Source of the DNA: CAYFIW01 sp964343265
GTDB lineage: Bacteria > Chloroflexota > Dehalococcoidia > Lucifugimonadales > UBA826
Reading direction: 5' to 3'
DNA: 40,071 nucleotides
NCBI GenBank assembly: GCA_964343265.1
Contig: CAYFIW010000012.1
Span: forward strand, 1-40,071
Part shown: piece by piece, positions 9,001 to 17,702 of the stretch
Numbering within the stretch: the stretch's first letter is position 1
How the letters are laid out: each line of letters starts with the position of its first letter
Position numbers and translations under genes: made by a program
Notes under the pieces: generated by a model
The model's database searches: none
Seen by the model: the letters and a program-made list of their open reading frames with translations, nothing else
What the model was told of the DNA's origin: nothing

Positions 9001-10017
9001 TTAAGATCTAGTTGCAGGGGGCCTCATTTCTATCTGAGCTCTGACTGAAGGATTAACAAGTGACATAGGCCATGTACCATTTAGGAGTCTAGCTGCCTCT
9101 TGACCAACTTGTATTTGGGACGCTACTCTCGCTCTGTCTGACGTACCTGCGGAATGAGGTGTGACTATGACATTATCCATATTGAATAAGGCATTATCAG
9201 GTGAAGTGGGCTCTACTTCAAAGACGTCTATGCCGGCCCCTGCTATTTCCTTGTTCTGTAGGGCTTTAACCAGAGATTCTTCATCTACAGTTCCACCCCG
9301 GCAAGTATTTATAAAATAAGCAGTTTCTTTCATAGCTTTAAAAAAGTCTGACCCAACCAATTTGGCAGTTTGGTTATTGAGTGGAGTATGCATGGAAACG
9401 AAGTCGGCCCTAGCCGCTACCTCTTCTAAGCTCCCAACGAGTTCCACCCTGTATTCTTTAGCAATCCAAGGTTGGATGTATGGATCATAGGCTATTACAC
9501 TCATACCCAAGGCTTGCGCTTTTCTAGCGACCGCTCGGCCAATGTTACCCAAGGATACTAGTCCTAGAGTTTGATCTGTGACAGGAACCATAGGTAACAT
9601 AACGTTCCTTGTCTCATCTCCCCATTTTCCAGACTTAGTTAGGTCGTTTAGTATGGTAAGCTTTTTGGCACAGGCTAGAATTAGCATAATCGCGTGATTA
9701 GAAACCTCTTCTGTACAGAAGCCAGCCGTGTTAACGACCATTAAAGATTGAGCGGTCGCCGCTTCATGGTCAATGTGATTAAATCCGTGCCCGAAGCTGA
9801 CTATGGCTTGTGCATCTTCAATTTCTTGGATAACCGTCCTAGGCATTGGAACGCCTTGATTAATAATGACGTCAGCTCCCTTCACAGCTTCTATAGTTTC
9901 CCCCTCACTGTTGCAAACATAGGTGTCAAATTCGTGTTCTACATTGTTTAGTTGTTTCTGAACCAATTCTGCGTCAGGAGTTCCTCTAGAAATCATAGCA
10001 ACTTTTAATTTACCCAT
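9001..10017 (-). CDS. D-isomer specific 2-hydroxyacid dehydrogenase (SerA-like)
   Basis: A 338-residue NAD-dependent D-2-hydroxyacid dehydrogenase of the phosphoglycerate dehydrogenase-like group. The catalytic triad is present: Arg240 (NTCRGGTVDE), Glu269 (VFEVEP) and His288 (TPHSAGTS). The Rossmann loop reads SLGNIG (155-160), with Ser155 where the first Gly of GxGxxG usually is. It has no C-terminal ACT or intervening domain, so if it makes 3-phosphohydroxypyruvate it would be the short, non-ACT type; glyoxylate/hydroxypyruvate reductase is equally possible. The start is ATG 10017 with GGATGG upstream. It lies 67 bp after gltD on the same strand and may be the last gene of that operon. Confidence 0.9.
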   Translation of the reverse strand: MGKLKVAMISRGTPDAELVQKQLNNVEHEFDTYVCNSEGETIEAVKGADVIINQGVPMPRTVIQEIEDAQAIVSFGHGFNHIDHEAATAQSLMVVNTAGFCTEEVSNHAIMLILACAKKLTILNDLTKSGKWGDETRNVMLPMVPVTDQTLGLVSLGNIGRAVARKAQALGMSVIAYDPYIQPWIAKEYRVELVGSLEEVAARADFVSMHTPLNNQTAKLVGSDFFKAMKETAYFINTCRGGTVDEESLVKALQNKEIAGAGIDVFEVEPTSPDNALFNMDNVIVTPHSAGTSDRARVASQIQVGQEAARLLNGTWPMSLVNPSVRAQIEMRPPATRS

Positions 10018-10084
10018 TGGTTTCCATCCTCTAACTTTCGACTTAATTTTGATTTATTGTTTTTATCAGGTCGTATTTATACAA

Positions 10085-11542
10085 CTAATAAGTACTTGCT
10101 GACCTGGGTAGGCTAGAGGATCCCATTAAATATTGGTCTACCCCACGCGCTGCTTCTCTACCTTCAGCCAATGCCCAAACAACTAGAGATTGACCTCTTG
10201 ACATATCTCCCGCAGAAAAAATGCCTGGTACGTTTGTCATTTTGTTAGCGTCAGTCATGACGTTGCCTCGAGCGTCCAGGTCTATTCCAGCGTCTGATAA
10301 CATTCCGTCATGCTCTGGATGTAGAAATCCCATAGCGAGAAGAACAAGATCTGCATCTAGTTCAAATTCGCTACCTTCAATTTCAATCATTTTAGGTCGG
10401 CCAGTTGAGTCTGGTTCTCCCCAGTCTAATCTAACTCCATGTAATTTCTGTAATTGATTATTTTCTCCAGAAAATCTTTTGGTTAGAATATTGTAGTCTC
10501 TGTTGCCTCCTTCTTCGTGTGAAGAGGAAGTTCTTAACGTCATGGGCCAATTGGGCCACATATCTCCGTCTAACCTGTCTGTTGGAGGCTCAGGAAGAAG
10601 TTCGAGTTGGTGAACTATTTCTGCTCCTTGCCGATGGGCAGTACCTAGGCAGTCAGATCCAGTGTCGCCTCCACCGAGTATTATCACCCTTTTGCCTTCA
10701 GCAGATATTCTTTCCGAGGGATCAATAACTTCCCCACTATTAATCCTATTTTGTTGAGTCAAGTAATCCATTGCATAATGAACTCCATTTAGATCTCTTC
10801 CTTCTACAGGTAGATCTCTTGGAATGGTTGATCCACCAGTAAGAAGAATAGCATCCGTTTCATCCATCAATTTTTTTATTGGTATGTTCTTTCCAATATA
10901 TGCATTGGTGATAAATTCAATGCCCTCTGAACGCATCTGGTCTACTCGCCTTTGAACAACTTTTTTCTCTAGTTTAAAATCTGGAATTCCCAGGCGTAGG
11001 AGACCACCTATTCTGTCATTTTTTTCATAGACAGTTACTTTGTGTCCTGCCCTATTTAATTGTTGTGCTGATGCTAGTCCAGCAGGTCCTGAGCCTACCA
11101 CTGCTACTTTTTTACCTGTACGTATTTCAGGGGGAGACGATTTTATCCAACCTTCACTCCATCCACGGTCAGAAATTTCTTTTTCAATGTGCTCTATAGT
11201 AACCGGGTCTTCGTTTATGTTTAGAACGCATGATGCCTCGCAAGGTGCCGGGCATATTCTTCCCGTGAAATCTGGGAAATTATTTGTTGAATGGAGCTCT
11301 TTTAATGCTTCCTCCCATTTACCCTTGTATACCAAATCATTAAAGTCAGGAATGATATTACCCAGCGGGCATCCACCCATGCAGAAGGGGACTGCACAAT
11401 TCATACACCTGCTTCCCTGAGCCTTTGCCTCTTCTTCACCCCATTCTTCATAAAACTCATCGTAGTTACCTAATCTTATCGATACAGGGAGCCGGCTTGG
11501 TGTGGATCTTTTAAATTCTTTAAAACCTGTTGGTTTACCCAT
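10085..11542 (-). CDS. gltD: Glutamate synthase (NADPH) small subunit
   Basis: The 485-residue beta subunit of glutamate synthase. It oxidises NADPH and passes electrons through FAD and Fe-S clusters to the large subunit for reductive transfer of the glutamine amide to 2-oxoglutarate. The N terminus holds two Fe-S cysteine groups: Cys46, 49, 54, 58 (CMNCAVPFCMGGC) and Cys97, 101, 105 (CPAPCEASC). The FAD-binding GSGPAG is at 150-155 and a second dinucleotide motif GGGDTGSD follows in the NADPH domain. A C-terminal GIFSAGDMSRGQ segment closes the FAD site. The start is ATG 11542, 21 nt after the gltB stop, so the two subunits are co-transcribed. Confidence 0.96.
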   Translation of the reverse strand: MGKPTGFKEFKRSTPSRLPVSIRLGNYDEFYEEWGEEEAKAQGSRCMNCAVPFCMGGCPLGNIIPDFNDLVYKGKWEEALKELHSTNNFPDFTGRICPAPCEASCVLNINEDPVTIEHIEKEISDRGWSEGWIKSSPPEIRTGKKVAVVGSGPAGLASAQQLNRAGHKVTVYEKNDRIGGLLRLGIPDFKLEKKVVQRRVDQMRSEGIEFITNAYIGKNIPIKKLMDETDAILLTGGSTIPRDLPVEGRDLNGVHYAMDYLTQQNRINSGEVIDPSERISAEGKRVIILGGGDTGSDCLGTAHRQGAEIVHQLELLPEPPTDRLDGDMWPNWPMTLRTSSSHEEGGNRDYNILTKRFSGENNQLQKLHGVRLDWGEPDSTGRPKMIEIEGSEFELDADLVLLAMGFLHPEHDGMLSDAGIDLDARGNVMTDANKMTNVPGIFSAGDMSRGQSLVVWALAEGREAARGVDQYLMGSSSLPRSASTY

Positions 11543-11563
11543 TAATTGATATCGCCTCGTTTT

Positions 11564-14500
11564 CTAATGAGATTTTCTTTCAGCAAGGACACGTTTGTAG
11601 TCTCTTGGCATAACTTTTATAAACTTATCCAGATATTCATCCCAATTTTCTAATATTCTTTTTGCGTTTTTACTTTCGGTGTGATTTCTATGTGTTTCTA
11701 TTAATCTTTTCAAATTTTGAACATCATCATTTTCCGTTACAGGATCTAAATCCACCATTCCTTTATTACATAGAGACTCAAACTCTCCTGATTCGTCGAG
11801 TACATATGCTTCTCCTCCACTCATGCCTGCAGCAAAATTTCTTCCGGTGGGTCCGAGTATCACCACTTTCCCTCTTGTCATATATTCACAACCGTGGTCA
11901 CCCACTCCCTCTACAACCGCCTCAGCTCCACTATTTCTCACTGCAAAGCGTTCACCTGCAATACCCCTGATGAACGTTTGACCTCCCGTGGCTCCATATA
12001 AGGCTACATTGCCAATAATTATGTTCTCTTCTGGAACAAAATTAGCCTGACTTTGCGGCTTTATAATCACTCGTCCGCCTGAAAGACCTTTGCAGAAGTA
12101 ATCGTTAGCATCACCTTTAAGGTCTATTGTGATTCCCTTACTTAGAAATGCTGCAAAACTCTGACCGCCCGAGCCTTCTAGGTCTAGATTTATGGTTTCG
12201 TCCGGTAAGCCTTCATCGCCATACAATTTTGCTATTTCATGGCTCAAGGTGGTTCCTAGCGTTCTGTGAGAATTATTTATGGTTCTCTTTATGCTTACTT
12301 TTGACGCTTTCTTTATGGCGTTTTCTGCTTCTTTAATCAGATCGTTGTCTATGGATTCATCAAGGCCATGGTCTTGGTCTGTGATGTGGTGACGAGCAAC
12401 ACCTGTAGGCACATCGGGCATATGGAGCAGATTAGATAACTCCAACCCCTGGGTTTTCCAATGATCTATCGCAGCTCGACCGTCCAGCAAATCTACTCTT
12501 CCGACCATATCATTGATCGTTTTAAGGCCTAAATCAGCCATGATTTGTCTCAAATGTTCTGCGATAAAAAAGAAATAATTAATAACGTGTTCGGGTTGAC
12601 CTGCAAATTTTTTGCGAAGATCAGGATCCTGTGTTGCGATTCCTACGGAACAGGTATTGAGATGGCATTTCCTTAGCATTATGCATCCCATAGATATTAA
12701 CGGTCCTGTTGCTAGACCAAATTCTTCGGCTCCTAGTAGGCATGCTATAGCAACGTCACGGCCAGTTTTTATCTGTCCGTCTGTTTGAACTACTATGCGT
12801 CCTCTTAGATCGTTCATCACTAGGACCTGTTGTGTTTCAGCTACTCCAAGTTCCCATGGTAATCCTGCGTGCTTTATTGAAGATTCTGGGGATGCTCCTG
12901 TTCCACCACTGTGACCACTTATTAGAACGACATCTCCGTGTCCTTTGGAAACTCCCGCTGCAATCGTTCCAACTCCAGACTCTGCCACAAGTTTTACGTG
13001 CACCCGTGCACTTGGGTTCGAACTTTTCAGATCATGAATAAGTTGTGCTAGATCTTCAATTGAATAAATATCATGGTGTGGAGGTGGGGATATAAGTTCC
13101 ACTCCAGGTGTGGAATTTCTTACGCCGCCTATATATTCGTCTACTTTGTGGCCAGGTAGTTGACCGCCTTCTCCTGGCTTTGCGCCTTGGGCCATTTTTA
13201 TCTGCAGGTCTTTGGCTTTAGATAAATAATTTATCGTCACACCGAACCTACCGGAGGCGACTTGTTTTACCGCACTGTTTCTGGAGTCGCCATTATTATC
13301 TGGAATGTATCGTGCAGAATCTTCCCCGCCTTCACCTGTATTACTGCGTGCCTGGATACGATTCATAGCGATTGCCATGGTTTCGTGAGCTTCTCTACTT
13401 ATAGAACCCAGTGATATTGCACCGGTGGCGAAACGTTTTACTATTTCTGCGGCTGGCTCAACTTCTTCGATAGCAATAGGATCATTGGATTTTTTAAAAT
13501 CCAATAATCCCCTTATTGTACTTAATCGTCTACTTTCATCGTCTATATGTCTTGCGAAATCTTCATAGGAGTTCCAGTTGTTAGTTTTTACAGCGTGTTG
13601 TAGAGACGATATGGTCTTTGGATTCCACATATGGAATTCACCATCGCGCCGCCATTGATACTGACCTCCGGGGTCTATTTCAAGGGCGCCGTCAACATTT
13701 CTTTCTGATTTCACATTCCCAAATCCAATATTATGTCGAGCCACGGCTTCTGCCTGAAGTTCTTTGATTCCTATACCCCCGACCCTTGATGGCGTACCGG
13801 TGAAATATTCTTCGACTAGGGTTTGATTTAATCCGACAGCCTCAAATATTTGGGCACCCCTGTAACTTTGTATCGTGGATATACCCATCTTAGACATTAT
13901 TTTCAATACACCCTTCTGAGAGGCTGCAAGAAAATTTTCTATAGCTTGCTTTGGTTCTATATCTACAGTGTATTCTTCATTCTGAATTTGGCTCGTTAAG
14001 GTTTCAAATGCCAAATACGGGTTTATTGCCCCAGCCCCAAAGCCGACAAGCAAGCCGAAGTGTGTTACTTCTCTGGCTTCACCGGTTTCTATTACAATTC
14101 CAACTTTGCTTCTCACCCCTTCTCTGATCAGATGGTGATGAACACCAGACGTTGCTAAGAGACTTGGAATTGGAGCATGTTTTTCGTCAATGCCGCGGTC
14201 GGACAAAATGATGATATTAGCTCCATTTTGTATAGCTAGTGAAGTTTCGGAACGGATTGACTCCATTGCTTTCTCAAGTCCGTTGTCATCGTTTGGGTTG
14301 AATAGTATTTCTATGGTCTCAGAAGACAAACCATTGAGGTCACACTGTTTTATTTTCGCAAGCTCATGGTTGTCAATAACAGGCCTTTTCAAGGTTATTT
14401 GACGACAATGTTCTGGGGTCTCTGAAAAAAGATTTTTTTCTTCTCCGATTGTTGCTCTCAGTGAAGTCACTAATTCTTCTCTAATAGCATCGAGAGGAGG

Positions 14501-16108
14501 GTTACTGACTTGCGCAAACAATTGTTTAAAGTAATTGAATAAGATCGGATTTTTGTCTGAAAGAAAAGCCAGTGGAACATCATTGCCCATTGAACCGGTC
14601 GGTTCGTAAGCATTGATAGCCATGGGTTCCATTATTATTCTGAGGTCTTCCAGTGTATATCCAAATGCATTTTGTCTCTGAGTTAAGGTATCTGGTGACT
14701 CATTAGGTAATGCTTCGGGTGCTGGCAGGTCATCCAAAAACACTCTGTTTTCAGATAGCCAGTCGCCATATGGTTTTTGGTTGGACAGAGATGTTTTTAA
14801 ATCGTCGTCATTAACGATTTCTCCTTTTTCAGTATCTAGTAAGAACATACGTCCGGGATAAATTCTCTCTTTGGAGAGAATTTTTTCCGCCGGTATGTCT
14901 ATAACTCCTGTCTCCGAAGCCATAACCAGCAAATTATCACTGGTCACCAAGTACCTACATGGTCTTAATCCATTTCTGTCGAGGACAGCACAAACTTTTT
15001 TCCCGTCCGTACCAATGACGAGAGCTGGACCGTCCCAAGGTTCCATCATGCTGGCATGGTATTCATAAAAATCCTTTTTGTTTTGATCCATCGGAATATG
15101 GTCGCCCCATGCCTCTGGTATTAACATCATCATGGAATGTTCTATCGTTCTGCCAGTTGCTAAAAGTAGCTCTAGTGCATTGTCTAATGACGCTGTGTCA
15201 CTTTGTTCTGGCCTAATTATGGGAACAAGTTTTTCCAAATCTTTACCTAGCTGGTCAGACGTGAATGCTTTTTCCCTGGATTTCATCCAGTTTACGTTGC
15301 CGCGATGGGTGTTAATTTCCCCATTATGTATCGCTAATCTATATGGGTGAGCTAGTTTCCATGTACCGAGAGTGTTAGTACTAAACCGTGAATGTACTAA
15401 GGAAAATGAACTTTGAAAATTTGTATCACCAAGATCTTTGTAAAAATCCTCTAGTTGGTGGGCCATCACTAGACCCTTGTACACGATTTTGTTACTTGAT
15501 AACGAGCATATATAAAAATCTTCCTCTAACTCAGAAGGTATAGCTTCTGCAATGGCTTTCTCGATGACACGCCTGAGAATATATAGTTTGATTTCAAAAT
15601 CATTTTCACTAATCTCATTTGTTGTTTGGACAAAAAATTGCTTAATTTGCGGTCTTGATCGATTTGCTAGAATTCCGATTTGCGACGGATCAACAGGAAC
15701 CGTCCTCCATTGAAATAGGTCCATGCCTTCGTCGTTAACGCATTTCTCTATTATCTTTTCACATGTATTTGAAATTTGTTCCTCTATTGGCAGGAAAGTC
15801 ATGCCAACTCCGTATTTACCTACAATTGGCAAATCTGTGTCCCAACTGTCTGCCTCTAACCTGAAAAATTTGTCCGGCATTTGAATCAAAATTCCTGCGC
15901 CGTCGCCTGTTTCCGGGTCTGCGCCAGCAGCTCCCCTATGACCTAAATTTGATAGCGCCTCAAGCCCCTGTGAGACAATTCTATGAGATTTTTCGCCCTT
16001 GATATTAGCCACCATACCAACCCCGCAGGCGTCGTGTTCAAACCTTGGGTCGTATAGGCCTTGTTTGGTTGGTTTTGGAAGATCAGGATGTTCGTAAGGC
16101 TGCTTCAT
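11564..16108 (-). CDS. gltB: Glutamate synthase large subunit
   Basis: The 1514-residue alpha subunit of GOGAT. The N-terminal nucleophile glutaminase domain follows a 27-residue propeptide, with Cys28 in HDACGVGM as the expected mature N terminus. The central and FMN-binding synthase domains follow, with GEGGED, GAKPGEGGQLPG and the 3Fe-4S motif Cys-x5-Cys-x4-Cys (GCIMLRKCHLNTC) near residue 1140. The C terminus is the GXGXG beta-helix domain (GLSGGRVI, GATGGQTF). I place the start at ATG 16108, 22 bp after the glnA stop. The frame stays open to ATG 16198, but that start would overlap glnA by 68 bp and add about 30 residues unlike the family. The gene sits between glnA and gltD. Confidence 0.96.
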   Translation of the reverse strand: MKQPYEHPDLPKPTKQGLYDPRFEHDACGVGMVANIKGEKSHRIVSQGLEALSNLGHRGAAGADPETGDGAGILIQMPDKFFRLEADSWDTDLPIVGKYGVGMTFLPIEEQISNTCEKIIEKCVNDEGMDLFQWRTVPVDPSQIGILANRSRPQIKQFFVQTTNEISENDFEIKLYILRRVIEKAIAEAIPSELEEDFYICSLSSNKIVYKGLVMAHQLEDFYKDLGDTNFQSSFSLVHSRFSTNTLGTWKLAHPYRLAIHNGEINTHRGNVNWMKSREKAFTSDQLGKDLEKLVPIIRPEQSDTASLDNALELLLATGRTIEHSMMMLIPEAWGDHIPMDQNKKDFYEYHASMMEPWDGPALVIGTDGKKVCAVLDRNGLRPCRYLVTSDNLLVMASETGVIDIPAEKILSKERIYPGRMFLLDTEKGEIVNDDDLKTSLSNQKPYGDWLSENRVFLDDLPAPEALPNESPDTLTQRQNAFGYTLEDLRIIMEPMAINAYEPTGSMGNDVPLAFLSDKNPILFNYFKQLFAQVSNPPLDAIREELVTSLRATIGEEKNLFSETPEHCRQITLKRPVIDNHELAKIKQCDLNGLSSETIEILFNPNDDNGLEKAMESIRSETSLAIQNGANIIILSDRGIDEKHAPIPSLLATSGVHHHLIREGVRSKVGIVIETGEAREVTHFGLLVGFGAGAINPYLAFETLTSQIQNEEYTVDIEPKQAIENFLAASQKGVLKIMSKMGISTIQSYRGAQIFEAVGLNQTLVEEYFTGTPSRVGGIGIKELQAEAVARHNIGFGNVKSERNVDGALEIDPGGQYQWRRDGEFHMWNPKTISSLQHAVKTNNWNSYEDFARHIDDESRRLSTIRGLLDFKKSNDPIAIEEVEPAAEIVKRFATGAISLGSISREAHETMAIAMNRIQARSNTGEGGEDSARYIPDNNGDSRNSAVKQVASGRFGVTINYLSKAKDLQIKMAQGAKPGEGGQLPGHKVDEYIGGVRNSTPGVELISPPPHHDIYSIEDLAQLIHDLKSSNPSARVHVKLVAESGVGTIAAGVSKGHGDVVLISGHSGGTGASPESSIKHAGLPWELGVAETQQVLVMNDLRGRIVVQTDGQIKTGRDVAIACLLGAEEFGLATGPLISMGCIMLRKCHLNTCSVGIATQDPDLRKKFAGQPEHVINYFFFIAEHLRQIMADLGLKTINDMVGRVDLLDGRAAIDHWKTQGLELSNLLHMPDVPTGVARHHITDQDHGLDESIDNDLIKEAENAIKKASKVSIKRTINNSHRTLGTTLSHEIAKLYGDEGLPDETINLDLEGSGGQSFAAFLSKGITIDLKGDANDYFCKGLSGGRVIIKPQSQANFVPEENIIIGNVALYGATGGQTFIRGIAGERFAVRNSGAEAVVEGVGDHGCEYMTRGKVVILGPTGRNFAAGMSGGEAYVLDESGEFESLCNKGMVDLDPVTENDDVQNLKRLIETHRNHTESKNAKRILENWDEYLDKFIKVMPRDYKRVLAERKSH

Positions 16109-16130
16109 TTTAAGTTTATTTAAATCTCCG

Positions 16131-17468
16131 TTATAGGGTCGGAAGATACCTGTCCAGTTCGTACTGAGAAATCTGGCCATTGTATCTGTCCCACTCAATC
16201 TTTTTATTTTCTATAAAGCTATGAAAAACGCTTTCGCCTAGTGCCTCTTTAACGAGATCACTTTTTTCAGTCACTTGAATTGCTTCCCAAAGGTTACCTG
16301 GAAGTGATTCAATACCCAATTCTTTGAGTTCAGATTTGGTCATGTCATGGGCACTTTTGTCCATCGACTCTGGCAACTCATATTCTTTTTCTATTCCTTC
16401 CAAACCTGCACATAACATAACACTGAATGCAAGATATGGATTGCACGCTGGATCGGGTGCTCTATATTCTATTCTTCTTGAGGATTCTCTCCCCGGTTTA
16501 TAAGAGGGTATTCTAATAAGATCAGATCTGTTGACCTCTGCCCATGTGATGTAGGTTGGAGCTTCGTAGCTTGGCACTAACCTCTTGTATGAATTAACCC
16601 ATTGATTAGTGACAAGAGTTATTTCTCTGGCATGCTTCAAAAGGCCAGCACAGAATTGCCGTCCTGTTTTAGACAGGCGATGAGTATCTTTCTCTCCATA
16701 GAACATATTGTCGTCCCCATTTGATAGAGACATATGTGTGTGCATTCCGTTTCCGTTTATTCCTGGTGCAGGTTTTGGCATAAATGAAGCGAAATACCCA
16801 TGGCTAGATGCGATTTCTTTGACCACTAACTTATAAGTCATAACTGTGTCGGCCATGGTTAATGCGTCTGTGTGCCTTAGGTCTATTTCATGTTGACTAG
16901 GAGCTGCCTCGTGATGACTGGATTCAACAGGAATCCCCAATTCCTCTAAAGTAAGAACGGTTTCTCGTCTAAGATCCGTTCCTGGATTAGGCGTGATTTG
17001 GTCGAAATATTCGCTTGAATCTAAGAAATCGGTGTTTTTCTCATCTCTAAAATAAAAATATTCTATTTCAGGAGCGACATAATATGTGTACCCTTGGTCC
17101 GCAGCTCTTTTTAGGTTTCTGCGTAGGACATTTCTAGGGTCCCCCTCGAACGGTTTCTCATCCGGTGTCACTATGTCGCAAAACATTCTGGCTACCGCAT
17201 TGGTTTTGGGTCTCCATGGAAGAACATTGAAGGTAGTCGGGTCAGGAAGAGCGTAGAGATCTCTTTCATCTGATCTCGCATAGCCTTCTATCGAAGAACC
17301 ATCAAACCCCATTCCACGAGTCAGGGCATTGTGAAGCTCGTCAACTGTTATAGCGAAGCCTTTGATATTTCCTAAGATATCTGTAAACCATAGGCGTATA
17401 AATTTGACATCGTTGTCTCTCGCTTCGTGAAGGGCATATTCGACTGCTTCACTGTTGCGTTCCAACAT
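16131..17468 (-). CDS. glnA: Glutamine synthetase, type I (short, GSI-alpha-like)
   Basis: Makes glutamine from glutamate, ammonia and ATP. The 445-residue protein has the GS signatures GFDGSSIEGY, the metal-binding PEIEYFYF and HHEAAPSQHE, NGNGMHTHMS, and the arginine segment RIEYRAPDPACNPY. It is shorter than the other GS in this window and lacks the C-terminal block where the adenylylation Tyr of GSI-beta sits, placing it in the GSI-alpha group typical of Firmicutes, Thermotogae and Chloroflexi. The start is ATG 17468, with AAGGA about 12 nt upstream. A near-consensus promoter lies at 17578-17606. It is the first gene of glnA-gltB-gltD, so its product directly feeds glutamine to GOGAT. Confidence 0.95.
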   Translation of the reverse strand: MLERNSEAVEYALHEARDNDVKFIRLWFTDILGNIKGFAITVDELHNALTRGMGFDGSSIEGYARSDERDLYALPDPTTFNVLPWRPKTNAVARMFCDIVTPDEKPFEGDPRNVLRRNLKRAADQGYTYYVAPEIEYFYFRDEKNTDFLDSSEYFDQITPNPGTDLRRETVLTLEELGIPVESSHHEAAPSQHEIDLRHTDALTMADTVMTYKLVVKEIASSHGYFASFMPKPAPGINGNGMHTHMSLSNGDDNMFYGEKDTHRLSKTGRQFCAGLLKHAREITLVTNQWVNSYKRLVPSYEAPTYITWAEVNRSDLIRIPSYKPGRESSRRIEYRAPDPACNPYLAFSVMLCAGLEGIEKEYELPESMDKSAHDMTKSELKELGIESLPGNLWEAIQVTEKSDLVKEALGESVFHSFIENKKIEWDRYNGQISQYELDRYLPTL

Positions 17469-17577
17469 CTAAAGGCCTTCCTTGGGTCCTTCATGAGACC
17501 TTTTGGCTTGTAGTCCCCCTGCTAAGACAAAATTCAGAAGATTTTTGCAGGCTATTTCCTCAACATTCAGGAGGGAA

Positions 17578-17606
17578 ATTTTATTTGTTTGTGAAAAAAG
17601 TGTCAA
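17578..17606 (-). promoter_or_regulatory. Sigma-70 type promoter of the glnA-gltB-gltD operon
   Basis: On the minus strand TTGACA (17606-17601), a 17-nt spacer and TAAAAT (17583-17578) nearly match the housekeeping consensus. Transcription should begin near 17571, giving a leader of about 100 nt. An imperfect inverted repeat (GAGGGAAA at 17571-17578, TTTCCTC at 17555-17561) straddles the predicted start point. Confidence 0.75.
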
Positions 17607-17632
17607 ACTTCCCTTACGCCCATTTGTCTTTG

Positions 17633-17685
17633 AATAATGAAGGTGTCTGAACGTTTTATTTGAACGTTCAGACACCTTCATTATT
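17633..17685 (-). terminator. Perfect 23-bp hairpin terminator after the first glnA
   Basis: Arms 17633-17655 and 17663-17685 are exact reverse complements (AATGAAGGTGTCTGAACGTT core) with a 7-nt loop. It lies 17 bp after the glnA stop at 17703 and separates the two glutamine synthetase genes into different transcripts. Confidence 0.9.
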
Positions 17686-17702
17686 TATGAATTTATAAAA
17701 AT

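Noticed and set aside
16109..16198. Longer gltB start at ATG 16198
   Set aside because: It would overlap glnA by 68 bp and lengthen the propeptide by about 30 residues; ATG 16108 fits the family.
17469..17681. 70-residue frame between the two glnA genes
   Set aside because: Its start codon lies inside the 23-bp terminator arm, it has no ribosome site, and the promoter of the next operon runs through it.
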